The notes beneath the pieces are model-generated. The model saw only the letters and a list, made by a program, of their open reading frames with translations, made no database searches and was not told the origin of the DNA. Positions 26,739 through 39,115 of a stretch of DNA of 64,000 nucleotides are shown piece after piece. This DNA comes from Cololabis saira (Eukaryota > Chordata > Actinopteri > Beloniformes > Belonidae). Within the stretch, counting starts at the first letter, position 1; every line of letters starts with the position of its first letter. Both the position numbers and the translations under genes were made by a program. Location: the NCBI RefSeq assembly GCF_033807715.1, contig NC_084601.1, forward strand, positions 17,724,690 through 17,788,689, in the 5' to 3' direction.

Positions 26739-27826
26739 CATAGAGAAGAACTGTGTGTTTATTTTTATGTGTGTTTGAGTAACTGTATGTGTGTGCGTTT
26801 GTGTGTGTTCTTCCTGTACAAGTGGCTGTACGGCTATAACTTGTCAACGGTGAAGGCCAGGGGGCTTCTGTTGTGCTCTTTGAGCTCCAAATCTCCACTG
26901 ACTAGCTGACACACAAACAGCAATGCTGTAAAACCAGTGCAAACACTGCAATCCAAACACGCAGACATAAACACACGCTCACACCAAAGTGAATGGTTAG
27001 TCCAAGTCCAGGTTTGAAAAGCTATTGTTAAATTGTTGTGTGTAAAACTACTGCTGTTCATTGTTAACATGTGTAAATGAGTGTTTCGACTCATCGCTAA
27101 CTTTACTTGCACCGAGTAAAAAAAACTGACCGTGTTGCCCAGTGAAGGTTGAAATGGCACTTCAATACCCTATACACAGTTAAGAAGAGTTTTAGACATA
27201 GCTGCGGTGTGTTTGTACCAACATTCTCATCCTTTCTTGTTGGGTAAGCTCTAATGTACTGCATCACTTTGCCCAAGGGTATGATCTGGCCTTGATACAG
27301 TTTTCTTGAGTGCACTCAATTTCTGTAAAAAAAGGAAAATAAAATCCTGGTATTTTAAGCAGTAATCATGCTGCTTAATAGATCTGCAGACTAAGAGGCA
27401 ATTCTAAAATGGTGATGACTTTAATGTTGTCTTTTCAGAATGCAGAGCTCGACACAATTTTTGGCACCTTGAATTTTAGGCACAACATTTTAAATGCTAA
27501 TGAACCATTTTTGCTAAATGTTTTGATAAAAAGGTACACGATTATTGGCACCAGAAGCTTCCTGTCTTCTACTACCACTCCTCTATTATAATGTTTATTC
27601 ATCCATGCATTATCCACAATCACTTCTTAATTTCAGTTTAAGGTCATGTAAGTTCACTGTGGAGTTTAGTCATTCATTAATTTGCAGTATCTGCTTTAAT
27701 ACTGTTTAGGGAAAAAAATGCATCAAGGCCATCAAAGGATTTTACCTTCAACGTCAATGGCAGATTGTCTGGTCCAAAGACAATCCTGTAATTTACTAAT
27801 TCATCTCCAACCAGTATGTGTCCGTT

Positions 27827-27883
<57 letters not shown>
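27827..27883. repeat. (GT)n microsatellite with a single GC step at each end
   Basis: About 57 bp of GT with GTGC interruptions near each end. Confidence 0.95.
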
Positions 27884-28434
27884 CTTGAGGACAAAGGAAG
27901 CACTTTGAAACATACTTTAAGCCAACAATAATATGTTCACTTATTTGAAAGGGACAGAAAGCTTTAAACATACAGTAGTTGTAGATATCCATAAGTGCAA
28001 ACCACCTTTTTCCACCCGTGGTTTCTTTCATGTTGCCCTAATAGAGCCAGTGTTTGACCTAAAGTAACCATTGCAAATGGCCCCAAATAAATCTGAATAT
28101 GTTATTTAGAACATTTCTGTTGTTTATTTTCTTTCTTAATTTTACAATCTAAACCAGAATTATCAAAAAGAGCTTATTTGATCATTTTATTCTTATATTT
28201 CTTATCTTATATCTAATATATTATTAACTTCTCCATAAGGCATTTGTGAAATACCTTGGGATAACAAAAAAGAAGAAGAAAAAAATATTAAATAGGGATT
28301 TCTGGATCTTTGGGGACTTCGCCTCAGTCTAAGAAATGGCAGTTATCATCTGATGAATCAAAAAATTTAAATTCAATTGTTTGTATTCTCCACTTTTTAA
28401 GAAAATAAATCATTAATTAATTAATCTGTTAACT

Positions 28435-28675
28435 TCCATTTAACTGGGTCCAGGACACGGAGGAAGCAGTTTAAATAGAGGCCCAGAACTATGTTGCCCT
28501 GGTCACGTCCTCAAGCTTTTCTAGGAGGCCACTCAGTTACACCGCCAACTATGTGTTATAATCTCTCCACCGTGTCCTGGGTCACTCTCAGATTCTCTCA
28601 GACATGCCTGAAGCACCACCCTAGGCGGTTCGTAAGGCCACCTTACTGTGGTGGAGGAGTTTGCTTGCTTGAATG
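28435..28675 (-). mobile_element. LINE fragment, degraded C-terminal coding tail
   Basis: On the minus strand the sequence resembles the tail of a fish non-LTR retrotransposon ORF2. That tail normally reads as an Arg/Pro-rich segment, then WRDYI-like, then a segment ending in GPLFKLLPPCP. Here PPRVVLQACL, VTQDTVERL-like sequence and LGLYLNCFLRVLDP remain, with stops. It is truncated on both sides. Family is uncertain. Confidence 0.5.
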
Positions 28676-29054
28676 AACTCTGGGACTATGTTGTCCAGGT
28701 AAACTGTCCCTGGTAGGGTCTCCTGCAGCAAATTGATTCCAGGACACAGGGCAGACCAGGGGCCATTTGCTTGACTCATATACTGTAGGTAATGAAAAAG
28801 CAAGAGCTCAATGTCCCTGACCCACACTAGTGCAGTCCAACCCTGGAGCCAGGCCTGGGGGAGGAGCTCATTAGCTCCAGCCTGGAGGCTGGACTTTTAC
28901 CTCTGGCCAGGCTCAGTCTAAAGGAGCCCTAAAGTGAGCTGACCACCTGCAGGAGCAGCCATATGGGTTGGGTACACTGCATTGTGGGTAGCAACCACAA
29001 GCATGGGCCTTGGCATGATGTCCTTTTGGAACCAGGGTCTAAAAAAAAAAAAAA
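28676..29054 (+). mobile_element. Second retroelement fragment, plus orientation
   Basis: ACTCTGGGACTATGTTGTCC through CTCCTGCAGCAAATTGATTCC, then GGAGCCAGGCCTGGGGGAGG, and ending with GGAACCAGGGTCTAAA plus poly-A, is recognisable as part of a repetitive sequence common in fish genomes. It has no open coding frame. It abuts the minus-strand LINE fragment at 28675. Class uncertain. Confidence 0.45.
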
Positions 29055-30450
29055 CACACTTGCAGGTGGTAAGGAGATATATACTAGATTATAGAATCAT
29101 GGTGATTATAGAACCACTTCCCCTGCTTAATTTCCTATTCTGTTTTCCAAAAGTATCCAGTTCCACAACAAAGGGGAGACAAGACAGCGGTGGGATTGAT
29201 TTGTACATCTCATACACAGCTTCCTCTCAACCCATCAATATTTCAGGCATGACTGACATGTTTCCGACTTGAATAATTAAATTTCTGCAGAGGACAGGCA
29301 GGTTGGAGGCTGCATCTGAACATTAATATTCACGGGTGTGACATCACAAGGAATTTGCGCATCCCAGTTAAACTGCTAGGGCGGGAGAATCTCTCAGATA
29401 TCTGTGACGCTAAACGCTGATAGCGAGGAATATCAACCACAGTCGGTTCCAAGTGAGAGATGAACCGCAGTGAAGTCATTAACAAACCAGCGCCTCTTGA
29501 GAAAGAGGGGGGAGAGGGTGACAGCGCAGGAGAGGGGCTGGTGCGTCAGGCGAGGCGGAGTGAAAGGTGAGAGGTGGAATTGAGAGAAGAAAATATCAGC
29601 AGAGACTTAAGGAGATTTAAAACGGATGAAGTTCTCCAAATTAATATGCGCAACTAAATAAAAGTCTGTTGGATATGTGGGTGTGAAAACAAAACAAAAT
29701 GTGAAAAAAGCGCAGTAATGAAAAGTAAGTGCGAGAAAAGTAAGTGTGAAAAAATAATTGCAACAGTAAAAAACTAAAAAAAAGTAATCCCCACTGTCTG
29801 AACAGTCAAAATGCCTAAGTTCTTAGACTTTAAAAAGAAGCAGCAGTGCAGGACTAATTAGAATCACTTGTCATGTTTTATGCAGGATGGCAAAAGTAAT
29901 CACTATACACATTAAAAGATGAGTGAGTGTAAATGAATGGAGAGGTGATGGGACATTGTGCTAATGCTTCACCAGAGATAAGTGCTCCATCATCTTAAAT
30001 AAGATCTATTTCTTAAATCTAAATCCACCAAGGTTTTGGAGTAAGTGTAGGGTAATGGCTTTCAGACATATACACACACACACACACACATACACAGCAG
30101 ATTCACATCTCCTGGAGTGTCCCCTAGTCAGCAAGTTACTGTGACTGCTTTATCTCGAGGCTATCTGCACTCCATTAACAGCATATTAGATTGCCCTGAT
30201 GTTATCCTCATTGTTCAACCACCATAGACACCTACGACGCTACATGGTAAGTTGACCATCCTGCAGAACGTTACTCCAAATTTCTATAAGTCGTGCTTAA
30301 ACGTCTGTTTATCTATATGACAGCATAGGTAGTTTTCAATCTCCTGGATACGACTCCTGATGTGCAGTAAATCAGACAGGAAATGATCTGATAGTAGTGA
30401 GAGGATAAAAGTGACAGTGCATTAGTGTGCAAATATAATTTAAATCATCG
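29055..30450. other. Unclassified intron sequence
   Basis: No exon or bounded repeat was recognised. A short (AC)n lies at 30070-30090. Confidence 0.45.
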
Positions 30451-30553
30451 GTGTCGAATAGGGGTGTAACGGTATTTGTATTCGTCCCGTACCGTCACGG
30501 TACGGGGGTCACGGTTCGGTTCACGCAGTCATACGGCGAATACGTCTGACTGA

Positions 30554-30587
<34 letters not shown>

Positions 30588-30792
30588 ATCGTTTTTTTTT
30601 CCCTTATAAATATCAACAGTCACGTTCCATTACAGACCTAAATGTGTGCTAGTCTGTGCATATCAATAAATATATGTGCAATCCATATATCATCATAAAT
30701 TGTAGGCTATAATAACGACAGAATGTTCTAATTCTTAATTTACAACTGTCCTGAACACATCGGCGCCGTGAGCCAAAGCGGGTTGGCTGTAA

Positions 30793-30932
30793 AGCCTGAT
30801 TTATGGTTCTGCGTTAAATCGACGCAGAGCATACGCCGTAGGGTACGGCGCAGTCTACGGCGAGGTTATGCGGCGACGCGCACCTTCGCCGTAGGCTCTG
30901 CGTTGGTGTAACGCGGTACCATAAATCAGCCT
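30793..30932. mobile_element. Harbinger-like foldback MITE, copy 1, nested in a hAT
   Basis: It starts AGCCTGATTTATGGTTC and ends ACCATAAATCAGCCT, with TAA on both sides (30790-30792 and 30933-30935). Most of its 140 bp folds on itself through GACGCAGAGCATACGCCGTA and TACGGCGA-type arms. A three-base TWA duplication is the PIF/Harbinger signature. A sister copy lies at 33566-33696. Confidence 0.85.
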
Positions 30933-31286
30933 TAACAGTCACAGTGAAGGAGATTAGCGCTAAAGTTTAAAACCTACAAAGTTTTGAATGTTACCCCGTT
31001 TTCCACGTTACCTGGATTATTTTGGGTTATGGAAGAGCCAACTGTCATTGGTGAGTCAGTGTAACCTTCTTAAATAATTTATTTATCAGAATGTTGTGGT
31101 ATTCTTGACCACCTGCTTATTTGAATGTGCTTGTGTTGTTTTCAACTAGACCGCCGAGTCTATTCTCTGTTATAGAGCTCAGAAATGATGTTATAGACCG
31201 CTGTGTCTATCTATCTAAATAGATGTGTAATTTAGACCAGTTATGTTTTTTTTTTTGTGTTTAAGCTGTATCAAAGATGGAACTGA

Positions 31287-31290
<4 letters not shown>

Positions 31291-31346
<56 letters not shown>
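31291..31346. repeat. (GT)n microsatellite, 28 copies
   Basis: Pure GT, 56 bp, inside the hAT element. Confidence 0.98.
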
Positions 31347-31347
<1 letters not shown>

Positions 31348-32814
31348 CTTCTGAACAAGTTTGTGACTTTCCTCTGCTTTCTGCAGCATAGGCCTATAGG
31401 CTTAGCTCAATAAAAGTGAGAATAAATGTAGTTTGATGGGTAGGATGATGTTGTTGAACGTTAAAATGACTATCATAAGGGCCCATGGAGAATGATCCGC
31501 CCCCAGACGGCTCTGCCCATTATTCTATTTATTTTACACTTTAATAAGAGATGCTTTTTAGTTTTGTAGCCAATTGAACAAACTTTAACTTTCAAATGCT
31601 ATGATCAAAATAAAGGAAGAAAAAACTCGTCTTATACATTTGGGACTTTTTGTATTTTTTTTCCGTTGTACCGAACCCGTACCGAACCCGTACCGAACCG
31701 TGACCCCTGTACCGAGGTACGTACCGAACCGTGACTTGTGTGTACCGTGACACCCCTAGTGTCGAATCTTTCAATGTTTAGCATCAGAGATTTGACAGGA
31801 GAGAAGTGGGGGGGGAAAAAATCTGAAATTGATTCTTTGGCCCTTCCTTTATAGATATGGAAGTCAATTATCCATGCATCAAACAAATCAAGGCTAACAA
31901 ATGGAACAAAGTAACGTTTGCACGTCCCCTGTGTTTTCCACTGCTCAGCACAAATCGCTTTGCAATAATCCGCGGGCAGAAAATAATTAGGGATAAAATA
32001 AAACTAATTCAATGAAGTGCCATTCTCGTCCTGAGCGAAATGACAAAAGCTAAGTGGTAGCCATGAGATATGCCGCAGTTTATGCTGCTGTGAAAATGTG
32101 TGTGCGTGTGTGTGTAAGTGGATAGAGCAATTATGATACACAAGGTTGTAGAATGTGATCAAGGAGATGCAAGGGACGGACGTGAGAGATTGCACTGAAA
32201 ACAAACAGGAAACAAGGTGAAAGGAGTCCTCCAAGAACAATACAAACACACCAAAGATACGCCAGAATTTAGCTAAACTCATTCACAGTTGATTTCATGT
32301 CATCTTTACTCATGTTTATGACCTATACGTTGTATAGATTTGTTTGAATTTATTATCTATAGTCATGCATCGTGAGCAGGGAGGGAGCAGCATGGACAGA
32401 GCCAGCAAGATGAAAGTGTTTGAACAGTTTCAGTACTTTACCCCCTGCTGGGCCAATCCTTACTGCACAGGCCTTTCAGCAACACCTCCTCACTCATCAT
32501 ATTTACTCCCTGTCAACACTTTGCTTCCACCCTTTTCTGGGCCCGCATGATAACACCCCCCAAGACCACAGATCCTTGATCTGTCTGTTGCAGACAGATC
32601 CTTGATGTGTCTGCAACAGATCAAGAGCACCGTCGTCATTGAAGTAACCTGTTTACTTTCAGGAGCTAAGATAACCAACCTATCTGTCTTCAATGACTTC
32701 AAACTAATGGCTCTACTTTCATAAAGCCACTTGACGGGTTTTTGTCAACCTTGGAATACAGGCTTAACCCGCCCCCCCCCCCAATAGAGCCGGTACCGGG
32801 TCCTGCAGCTGTAT

Positions 32815-33132
32815 CAGGGTTTTTCCTGCATACAAAATTAGGAGGCGGCCGCCTCCGCCTAATTTCGTGCCGCCCCCAGCTCTCAAAACTCGGACGTCAT
32901 GAAAAATGTTATTTTCCGGCAGGCGTTGGACTGGATGGATGTTATTTTAACTGCAGTTGCAGCATTGCGCCGTTGTGGAGGCGCTGTATCAACAGCGTTT
33001 TTCCGCTATGTGTTGTATTAAAAATCAGTGTCCTGGTTTTCCCTGGCTGTTCAAACATGTAAATATTGTTTCTTTTGCATCCGAGAATGTCTTGTTTATT
33101 CGTCTTATATTCGGGCCAATACGATACTTTAA
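32815..33132. mobile_element. Possible hAT end with palindromic GC core
   Basis: CAGGGTTTTTCCTGC followed by AAATTAGG, AGGCGGCCGCCT (a 12-bp palindrome) and CCGCCTAATTT resembles the left terminus of a fish hAT family. No right terminus or duplication was found, so this is a fragment call. The right coordinate is simply the start of the next element. Confidence 0.4.
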
Positions 33133-33943
33133 AGGTATTGTGACATCATTTTTAACATGCTTTTAACACTATTAAAAGTCTTGGCCAACATCCCTCAAAT
33201 GTGTCTAAAAGAGTGTAACAAGAAAAACTTCACTCTAGTACTCTTTTCCTGGCTTTTTATTACAGTGTTTTTTTGCGCCGTGAAAAATGCTTCCTTTCCC
33301 CCCTTTCCTGTCAATCATTGCTCCGCTCCTCCTCCAAACCTCCTCCTCCTCCAGCCATACGCTCACAGCGGCGTCGAGAAAGCCGAGAGCGACAGGCTAA
33401 ACATGCACGGAAAAGCAGGAGGGCGAACCACAGCAAACAATCATAAAAATAAAGGCATGTAAATAAAGTGTCCCCTTATCTTAAGTCCAGTCAGTGGCCG
33501 CGGGTCTTCTTAGCAGTTTTCCTCCGCTGATGAGAACAGAAGAGGCTCTAAACAGCTCCGTGTTAAGCCTGATTTATGGTTCCGCGTTAAATCGACGCAG
33601 AGCATACGCCGTAGGGTTCAGCGTATGGTGCGCGTCGCCGCGTAACACTACGCCGTAGGCTCTGCGTCGGTGTAACGCGGAACCATAAATCAGCCTTTAT
33701 GGTGCACTGGAGAGGAGAGGAGGCAGGGAGCTGGGTGGAGGGGGCGGTGATTTAGCGGGCCGTTACGTAACGGCCCGCCAGCAAACCAGGTGCGCCGTTT
33801 TTGCACAGTTATGCGGAAAATCCCAGAAAGCACACAATACACTGAATGTTAAAAGTTCGTTGTTTTTTGGGTGTAATTGATGTCAAGACACCCAACAAAA
33901 CACAAAAAATCAAGAAAAATTTGTTTTTCATGTCACAATCCCT
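33133..33943. mobile_element. TTAA-target element, 811 bp, with a nested MITE
   Basis: The termini AGGTATTGTGACAT and ATGTCACAATCCCT are inverted repeats with TTAA on each side (33129-33132 and 33944-33947). Non-coding. The Harbinger-like MITE at 33566-33696 interrupts it. The terminal sequence differs from the AGGGGACC family, so this is a separate TTAA family (Kolobok or piggyBac type). Confidence 0.75.
33566..33696. mobile_element. Harbinger-like foldback MITE, copy 2, nested in a TTAA element
   Basis: Same family as 30793-30932. It begins AGCCTGATTTATGGTTCCGC and ends GCGGAACCATAAATCAGCCT, with a TTA duplication (33563-33565 and 33697-33699). At 131 bp it is nearly a single long hairpin (GTTAAATCGACGCAGAGC against GCTCTGCGTCGGTGTAAC). 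Confidence 0.9.
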
Positions 33944-34599
33944 TTAAAAAGCGACCAGGAGAAGCAAGAGTTCAGGTGAAAGTGCCGACAATTAATGTTA
34001 CAGGCAGTTAAAAAGTAATAAATCATGTTACTGACGAGATGCGGCAATTTTGTCAGGGCTTAAAGTAGTGCACAAATATGCATGAAAGGTGATAGCGAGA
34101 GTCAGAGTGCAGGACAGGACGAGTTGGCAAGGCGTGAGGAACTTTAAGTCAGTTTCCAAGTCATTAGGAGCATATCAACGCAAAGCCAACGTGTACGTGA
34201 TTTAAACATGACTTTTTATTCATCTTTACAGATCTTCTCAAAAACACAGAGCCAGTGGTTTTGACAAACAGTGGCTGAACCAATTTACCTGCTCAGGCAA
34301 ACTGAGGAAGGTTTGGTCTGTTATTTATACCAAAAAGCACTGTGTCCCCATGCAGCAGGCACTATCAGTATTTATGTCTGTATCAAAATAAATACAAATA
34401 TACTTAGTGCATGAATTGTTTTGTTTAAGGTGAAAACACATCTGCACAACAGACTGAAGAGGAGGCACTTGGATGTCTGTTGTAAGGAGGCCATCGATGG
34501 ACCAGACCAGGAGGTCTTTGACTACAAGGAGCATGAGATGGAAAAATAGGAGGCTGAAATGTTCTCTGTCTGGTTGCAAGATTTGTCAGTAAATGTCTG

Positions 34600-34840
34600 A
34601 AACCCTACAAAAACTCAAAATCTTACCAAGCCTACTTGTCTTATATCCAGTCGAAATGTTTTATTTATAGTCCAAAAAAAATCAACATTTAAAATAAGAC
34701 ATTCACCTAAAAAGTAACTCGTTCTAGAAAACCATTTTCACTCATTTCAGTGAAAATGTTCTCTTGTTCCATTGGCAGATTTTTTTTATTACTTCTTATT
34801 TTTGGTAAGATTGAGTTCTTATATTTGCATTTATATTTTT
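34600..34840. mobile_element. Non-autonomous DNA element of the CTCAAAATCTTACCAAG type
   Basis: The left end CTCAAAATCTTACCAAG is inverted at the right as TTGGTAAGATTGAG. The interior TTGTCTTATATCCAGTC, AAAGTAACTCGTTCTAG and TTCCATTGGCAGATTTTTTT matches a repeat common across teleost genomes. Target duplication was not resolved. Confidence 0.6.
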
Positions 34841-34924
34841 TATGATAATAGAATAATGCTTTAACATGATAATGTTCATTTTTTACATATAATTTTCATA
34901 TAATTTGAATTCTTTGTAAATTGA

Positions 34925-35065
34925 TTTCTTGGGAAAAAGGGGCAGATTAAATAAGATTCTTCTTCTTTCTGCTCCCTTTCATTCAGAATTTAGGAACGTT
35001 TGTGTTTATATTAAATTGTTTGTTTTATTTTATCAATGAATGAAATAAAGAATAAATAAATACAT
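34925..35065 (+). repeat. LINE-like 3' end with AATAAA tail
   Basis: GGGGCAGATTAAATAAGATT followed by CTTCTTCTTTCTGCTCCC and a tail of AATAAAGAATAAATAAAT. The same arrangement, differently diverged, is at 46580-46775. This is the usual 3' untranslated end of a fish L1-like element, 5'-truncated. Confidence 0.6.
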
Positions 35066-36037
35066 GTTTAATCATATTAGAACTCCCAAAATATCTTGTA
35101 AAAAGTGTTTTCTTGAGCCAGTTGAAGGCCCGGTTTACCCGCACGCGTGTGCGCATGCTCAGGATGGTGCCACCTCTGCCTCAATTAGAGCCATGAAAAA
35201 CCCTGTGGATGCACCAGTTCATGTATGGAAAAGGTTACTCAAGAGCTGTCAGAGTATTTTTCTTTCAACTGTTTCTCAAACAAGAAGCCCTTAAGCTGAT
35301 ATGTCAAAACTCCAAGTACGTTTTGTCAACAAAGTATTTGATTTATAACAACTTAAAAATGCATCAATGATGGCGGCCCCAACACGAGCGACACCCGCCA
35401 CAAAACGCAACAGAACGCAAGATCAATTTTCTCCACCCCAACGTAGTGGCTATCATATGAAACTAGAAAAGCTGCACTTGATACCAAACAGAAACTTTTC
35501 TGGGCCGAACACTTCATGCCAATCTCAAAACAAACCGAAAGTCAAAATTCTCATTTCACAGCCAGCTCAGCAGATTGCGTGTTCGTCACAAATCCCGTCA
35601 GCAAATCCCAAAGCTATTCCGACCAAAAGCAGTGTATTTTATTTCCTTACCGTTTCGTTGTCATTTTCAGTCTATCCACACCATTCTTGAACCGTAATTC
35701 ACGATTTAATCCTTCACAGTAGTGAAACTGCTTCACCCACCGTCATCTCTCCTGCCAGTGTTCTGCCAATCCTTGCTACCCGCCGAGAAATGCTACTTTG
35801 TGGTTCTGCGCATGCGCAGTCGATTTTCAAAGTTTGATTGCCACGCCAATCAATTCTTGCACGATGTAAAATGGATAATATGGGATGTTGAGTATTTGAT
35901 CCTTCAAAATACACGACCCATGACATGAATTGTTTTACACTTTGTGAACATTATACAATAAAGAGGAAAAAAAATTATATCGCTTTATTTGATATTCTTT
36001 CAGTCATTTGCCTTTATTTAGCCAGGCAGGTCATTAA

Positions 36038-36433
36038 TGCTGCGTTCCATTTACCTCAGAAGTCGGAACTCGGAACTAGGAATTACGTCACAGCCGAGTT
36101 ATCAGCGTTCCAGTTACAAAGTAGGTAAACAAGTTTGTAGTTCGCATATACCACATGAAAAATGTAAATTACACTATAGCAGCATATATATGCCGAACAA
36201 TACTTGTATACGACTGATTTAGTGTGACCAAAACTAGAATGAAGTGCTACGAATTTTACAGAGCTCTCTTCTACTGTTTACAACCGGGGCAGCCATCTTG
36301 GAATGGTAACTCGGGGGTGGTGAAGATTCTCCCACTTTCCCAGTGGGAAATCCCACTTCGAGGGGCGTTCCAGTTGAAAATTCCGACTGGGAACTGGGAA
36401 ATCCCCACTTCCGAGGACAAATGGAACGCGGCA
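36038..36433. mobile_element. MITE with TGCTGCGTTCC termini, 396 bp
   Basis: The ends TGCTGCGTTCCATTT and AAATGGAACGCGGCA are inverted repeats with TAA on both sides (36035-36037 and 36434-36436), a Harbinger-type duplication. Inside are GAAGTCGGAACTCGGAAC and the inverted-type GTTGAAAATTCCGACTGGG blocks. Non-coding. Confidence 0.8.
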
Positions 36434-36703
36434 TAAGAACACATTCTTATTTACAATGACGGCCTGGCAAGAGACAAGGACCACTTGGGAGGGAAAGGAA
36501 GTGGTATAGGGAGTGAAACACAGTAAAAATGTAGCTCTACAAAAGGTAGAAAACCATTAGCATTTTTTGGCAAAGCAGCACAAATTGGCAGAACACCGGT
36601 CGCGGCCATTTTTTTGACTTCTCGTGGCTTTTGGGAATTTCATTGTTTCAAACAATGTATTACACTTGATCACTTGAGACTTCATCCATCAGGCCGTTGA
36701 GCG

Positions 36704-36741
36704 CAGAGCAGTGGATAAGCAGTGTTTTATCCACTGCTCTG
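36704..36741. repeat. Perfect 15-bp stem hairpin
   Basis: CAGAGCAGTGGATAA and TTATCCACTGCTCTG flank an 8-base loop. The motif GTTGAGCG occurs directly on both sides of the stem (36695 and 36742). Confidence 0.85.
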
Positions 36742-36849
36742 GTTGAGCGTAAACGCGGCAGCCATCTTGGATCAGTGATGCACAGTTGCACAGCGCAGAG
36801 CGCGACACCCACCGACAGACTCGCACAGAGCGCAGGGATGTTTGGATTG

Positions 36850-39064
36850 AGATTTTACATTTAAGAAATCCTGTATCATCAAATCATCAAAGTATTTTAT
36901 AGCAATATTCACCTCAAAAAGGGTAAAAAAATAAATAAATAAAGCACATTTTGGCACAGTATAGGTATCCAAGTGCCCAAATAGACAGTCTGTCTGGTAC
37001 TATTCACACTAAAACCTTTATAAAAATCTATGTGCTTTAAGCTATTCTCATGTAACTTGGTACAGTTGTACTCAAGGAGTTGCTGAATCCAGGCAGCGGT
37101 GTCTTTATAATTATATGCATTGCTATCACGGTGTTTTTCACTGTGCAAACTTGAAAAAAATTAGACGAGAATAAAAATGTAATTTTTTTTCTTTGGTTTA
37201 TCGCAATTTGCTCAGGCGTGAACATTCACCATTTTTCTGACACTGGAAATAAATGCTGTGAGGGCTTAGCTATCCATTGAGACCAAGGTTATGCATATTG
37301 TCCTTATAATTTTGGAGATATTGTTGATTTAATTCGGATAGGTTCAGGCGAAATTCACCTCCAAAATCCCTAGGGGTGAATAGGTTAAGCCTCTTCAACC
37401 TAATGTCTCTGCTGGTGCTGCCATGGCACTCATACTTCAACCTCTCTTCACTCTCACCAGGCTGTTGGTGTTGAGTGTTTTTTTTAAATACCAATCAATC
37501 TCTACTTCCGAGAGAGAAGTAATGACTAATATGAAACTTTGTTGAGTAATCTATTAATCTCCCTATCTGGCATTTTTTTGTGTCCTACAAAGAAAGAGAT
37601 TATTGCTTTTTAGTGATCATAGTTTTTATGCAAATACACATCTAAACACATCAGCTGTGTGAGGGTCTAAATAAACTAGTTACATAAGGGACAGTGCAGA
37701 AGAGATGAACAGATTTGTTTGAAGCATCACCCCGACAAATGCCAAGGTCTTGGTGTACAACTTACAAAGTTTTCGCCTATTTAGGAAATGATGGTTATAT
37801 ACACGCACTGAGACTGGGAGAAGGTAGAAATATTTCATAAATAAAAGCCAGTATGTAAGAGGCTTATGATTTCCACACATGATAGGCTTCTGAGTGAAAC
37901 AAACACCATTAATCAATGTAACATATATGGAAACCCTCATTGACTAATCTGCATTCATTTTCCATGTGTATATTTCTCTATCCTTTTTCTCTTCTTCCTT
38001 CTCATTCTTTATGCAAGGGCTATTGGAAAAGAGCGACTTCTGATACCATAAAAAGTACAAGAGGTTGACCTTGAAGCAACAGCAGCATTTGCTGGGATAT
38101 GGCGGACAATTGCTTTTTTATTTCTATAACAAGTTTCGCAGAAAGTGTTTTACAAAAAACCTTTACAATTGTAGCATTCATGGTGCAAATTTTCCAGAAA
38201 CAAGATAAGAACACAGATTTTACTGCATACATTTGCGTACCACCTTGATGTCTGTGAATTCATGACACAACTCCAAATGGAAAAGAATCAGTGAGCAGGC
38301 TTAATAGAATCACAGAATAAATCTTAAGTGTTGTTAATGTCCAAAGTTTGATGTGAATACTTCAGTACAGTTCTGGGCTTTTATTATGTGCAGTTTTGTT
38401 TGCAAACGCCGCGATGAACAAAGCTCTGGAGTGAACAACTTGATCACATATTGTTATTGTTTAATCTCCATGCCAGTCCATCGTTATTGAAATCAACCTG
38501 AATATCTGGTCCAAGGGCTACCAATAGGTACTAAACAGCATTATTTCTCCCTGCTAATGCTCATGTAGTAGCATGTTTTTAAATATGTCCTGCGTATTTT
38601 AGCAGCATATTAAAAGTTACTTTTAAAAATAATTGTTTATTTTCATGTATCTTCAAATACTTTCTGATGATGTAGCAACCAAGGAATCTTTAATCAGTCA
38701 ATGATCAGTGTGTTTTTGTGCATGTGTGTAAGCGCGTTGCTACAGTGCAAAGACACGGTGACTTCCTCGGTAGTCCCACGTGAAGCTCTGAATCGATATT
38801 CAAAACCTCATGATCTGCACTATTTTCTCTATTGTGGTTTTCAGCTTCTCCCCTGTTCTGCAGTGGGAGAATCAGGTTGGCAGAAGATCTGATAAAGCCA
38901 GCAGTGCTAACAGGGACACAGTGACCGATGAAGCGCCCAACTAATTCTATTGACTTACTATGCATCGCTCCTCTCAAGCTCCTTTTGAAAGGGTGATCAA
39001 AGAGCAACACAGTAAAAGAGACACAGGAGGAAAAGAGAGGACAAAGGAGAGGAATGATGAGAAG
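36850..39064. other. Unclassified intron sequence
   Basis: No exon, RNA gene or bounded mobile element recognised. Confidence 0.45.

Positions 39065-39091
<27 letters not shown>
39065..39091. repeat. (TA)n microsatellite, 27 bp
   Basis: Pure TA run. Confidence 0.95.
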
Positions 39092-39095
<4 letters not shown>

Positions 39096-39115
39096 AACAT
39101 GTATGCATTAATCTT

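Larger units (their letters stand above)
30459..31758. mobile_element. Complete non-autonomous hAT transposon, 1,300 bp
   Basis: The ends TAGGGGTGTAACGGT and ACCGTGACACCCCTA are near-perfect inverted repeats. They are flanked by an exact 8-bp target duplication GTGTCGAA (30451-30458 and 31759-31766). Subterminal GTACCGTCACGGTACGG and tandem CCGAACCCGTACCGAA motifs are present. It carries a nested Harbinger-like MITE (30793-30932), poly-A at 30558-30583 and a GT microsatellite (31291-31346). No transposase is readable. Confidence 0.95.

Noticed and set aside
32815..35205. A hAT spanning CAGGGTTTTTCC to GAAAAACCCTG
   Set aside because: Only about 11 terminal bases match, the flanking 8-mers differ, and complete elements of other families lie across the interval.
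35367..35690. Plus-strand 107-codon frame with a possible THAP-like or transposase origin
   Set aside because: The expected Cys/His pattern is missing, and a second overlapping frame of similar length argues against coding.
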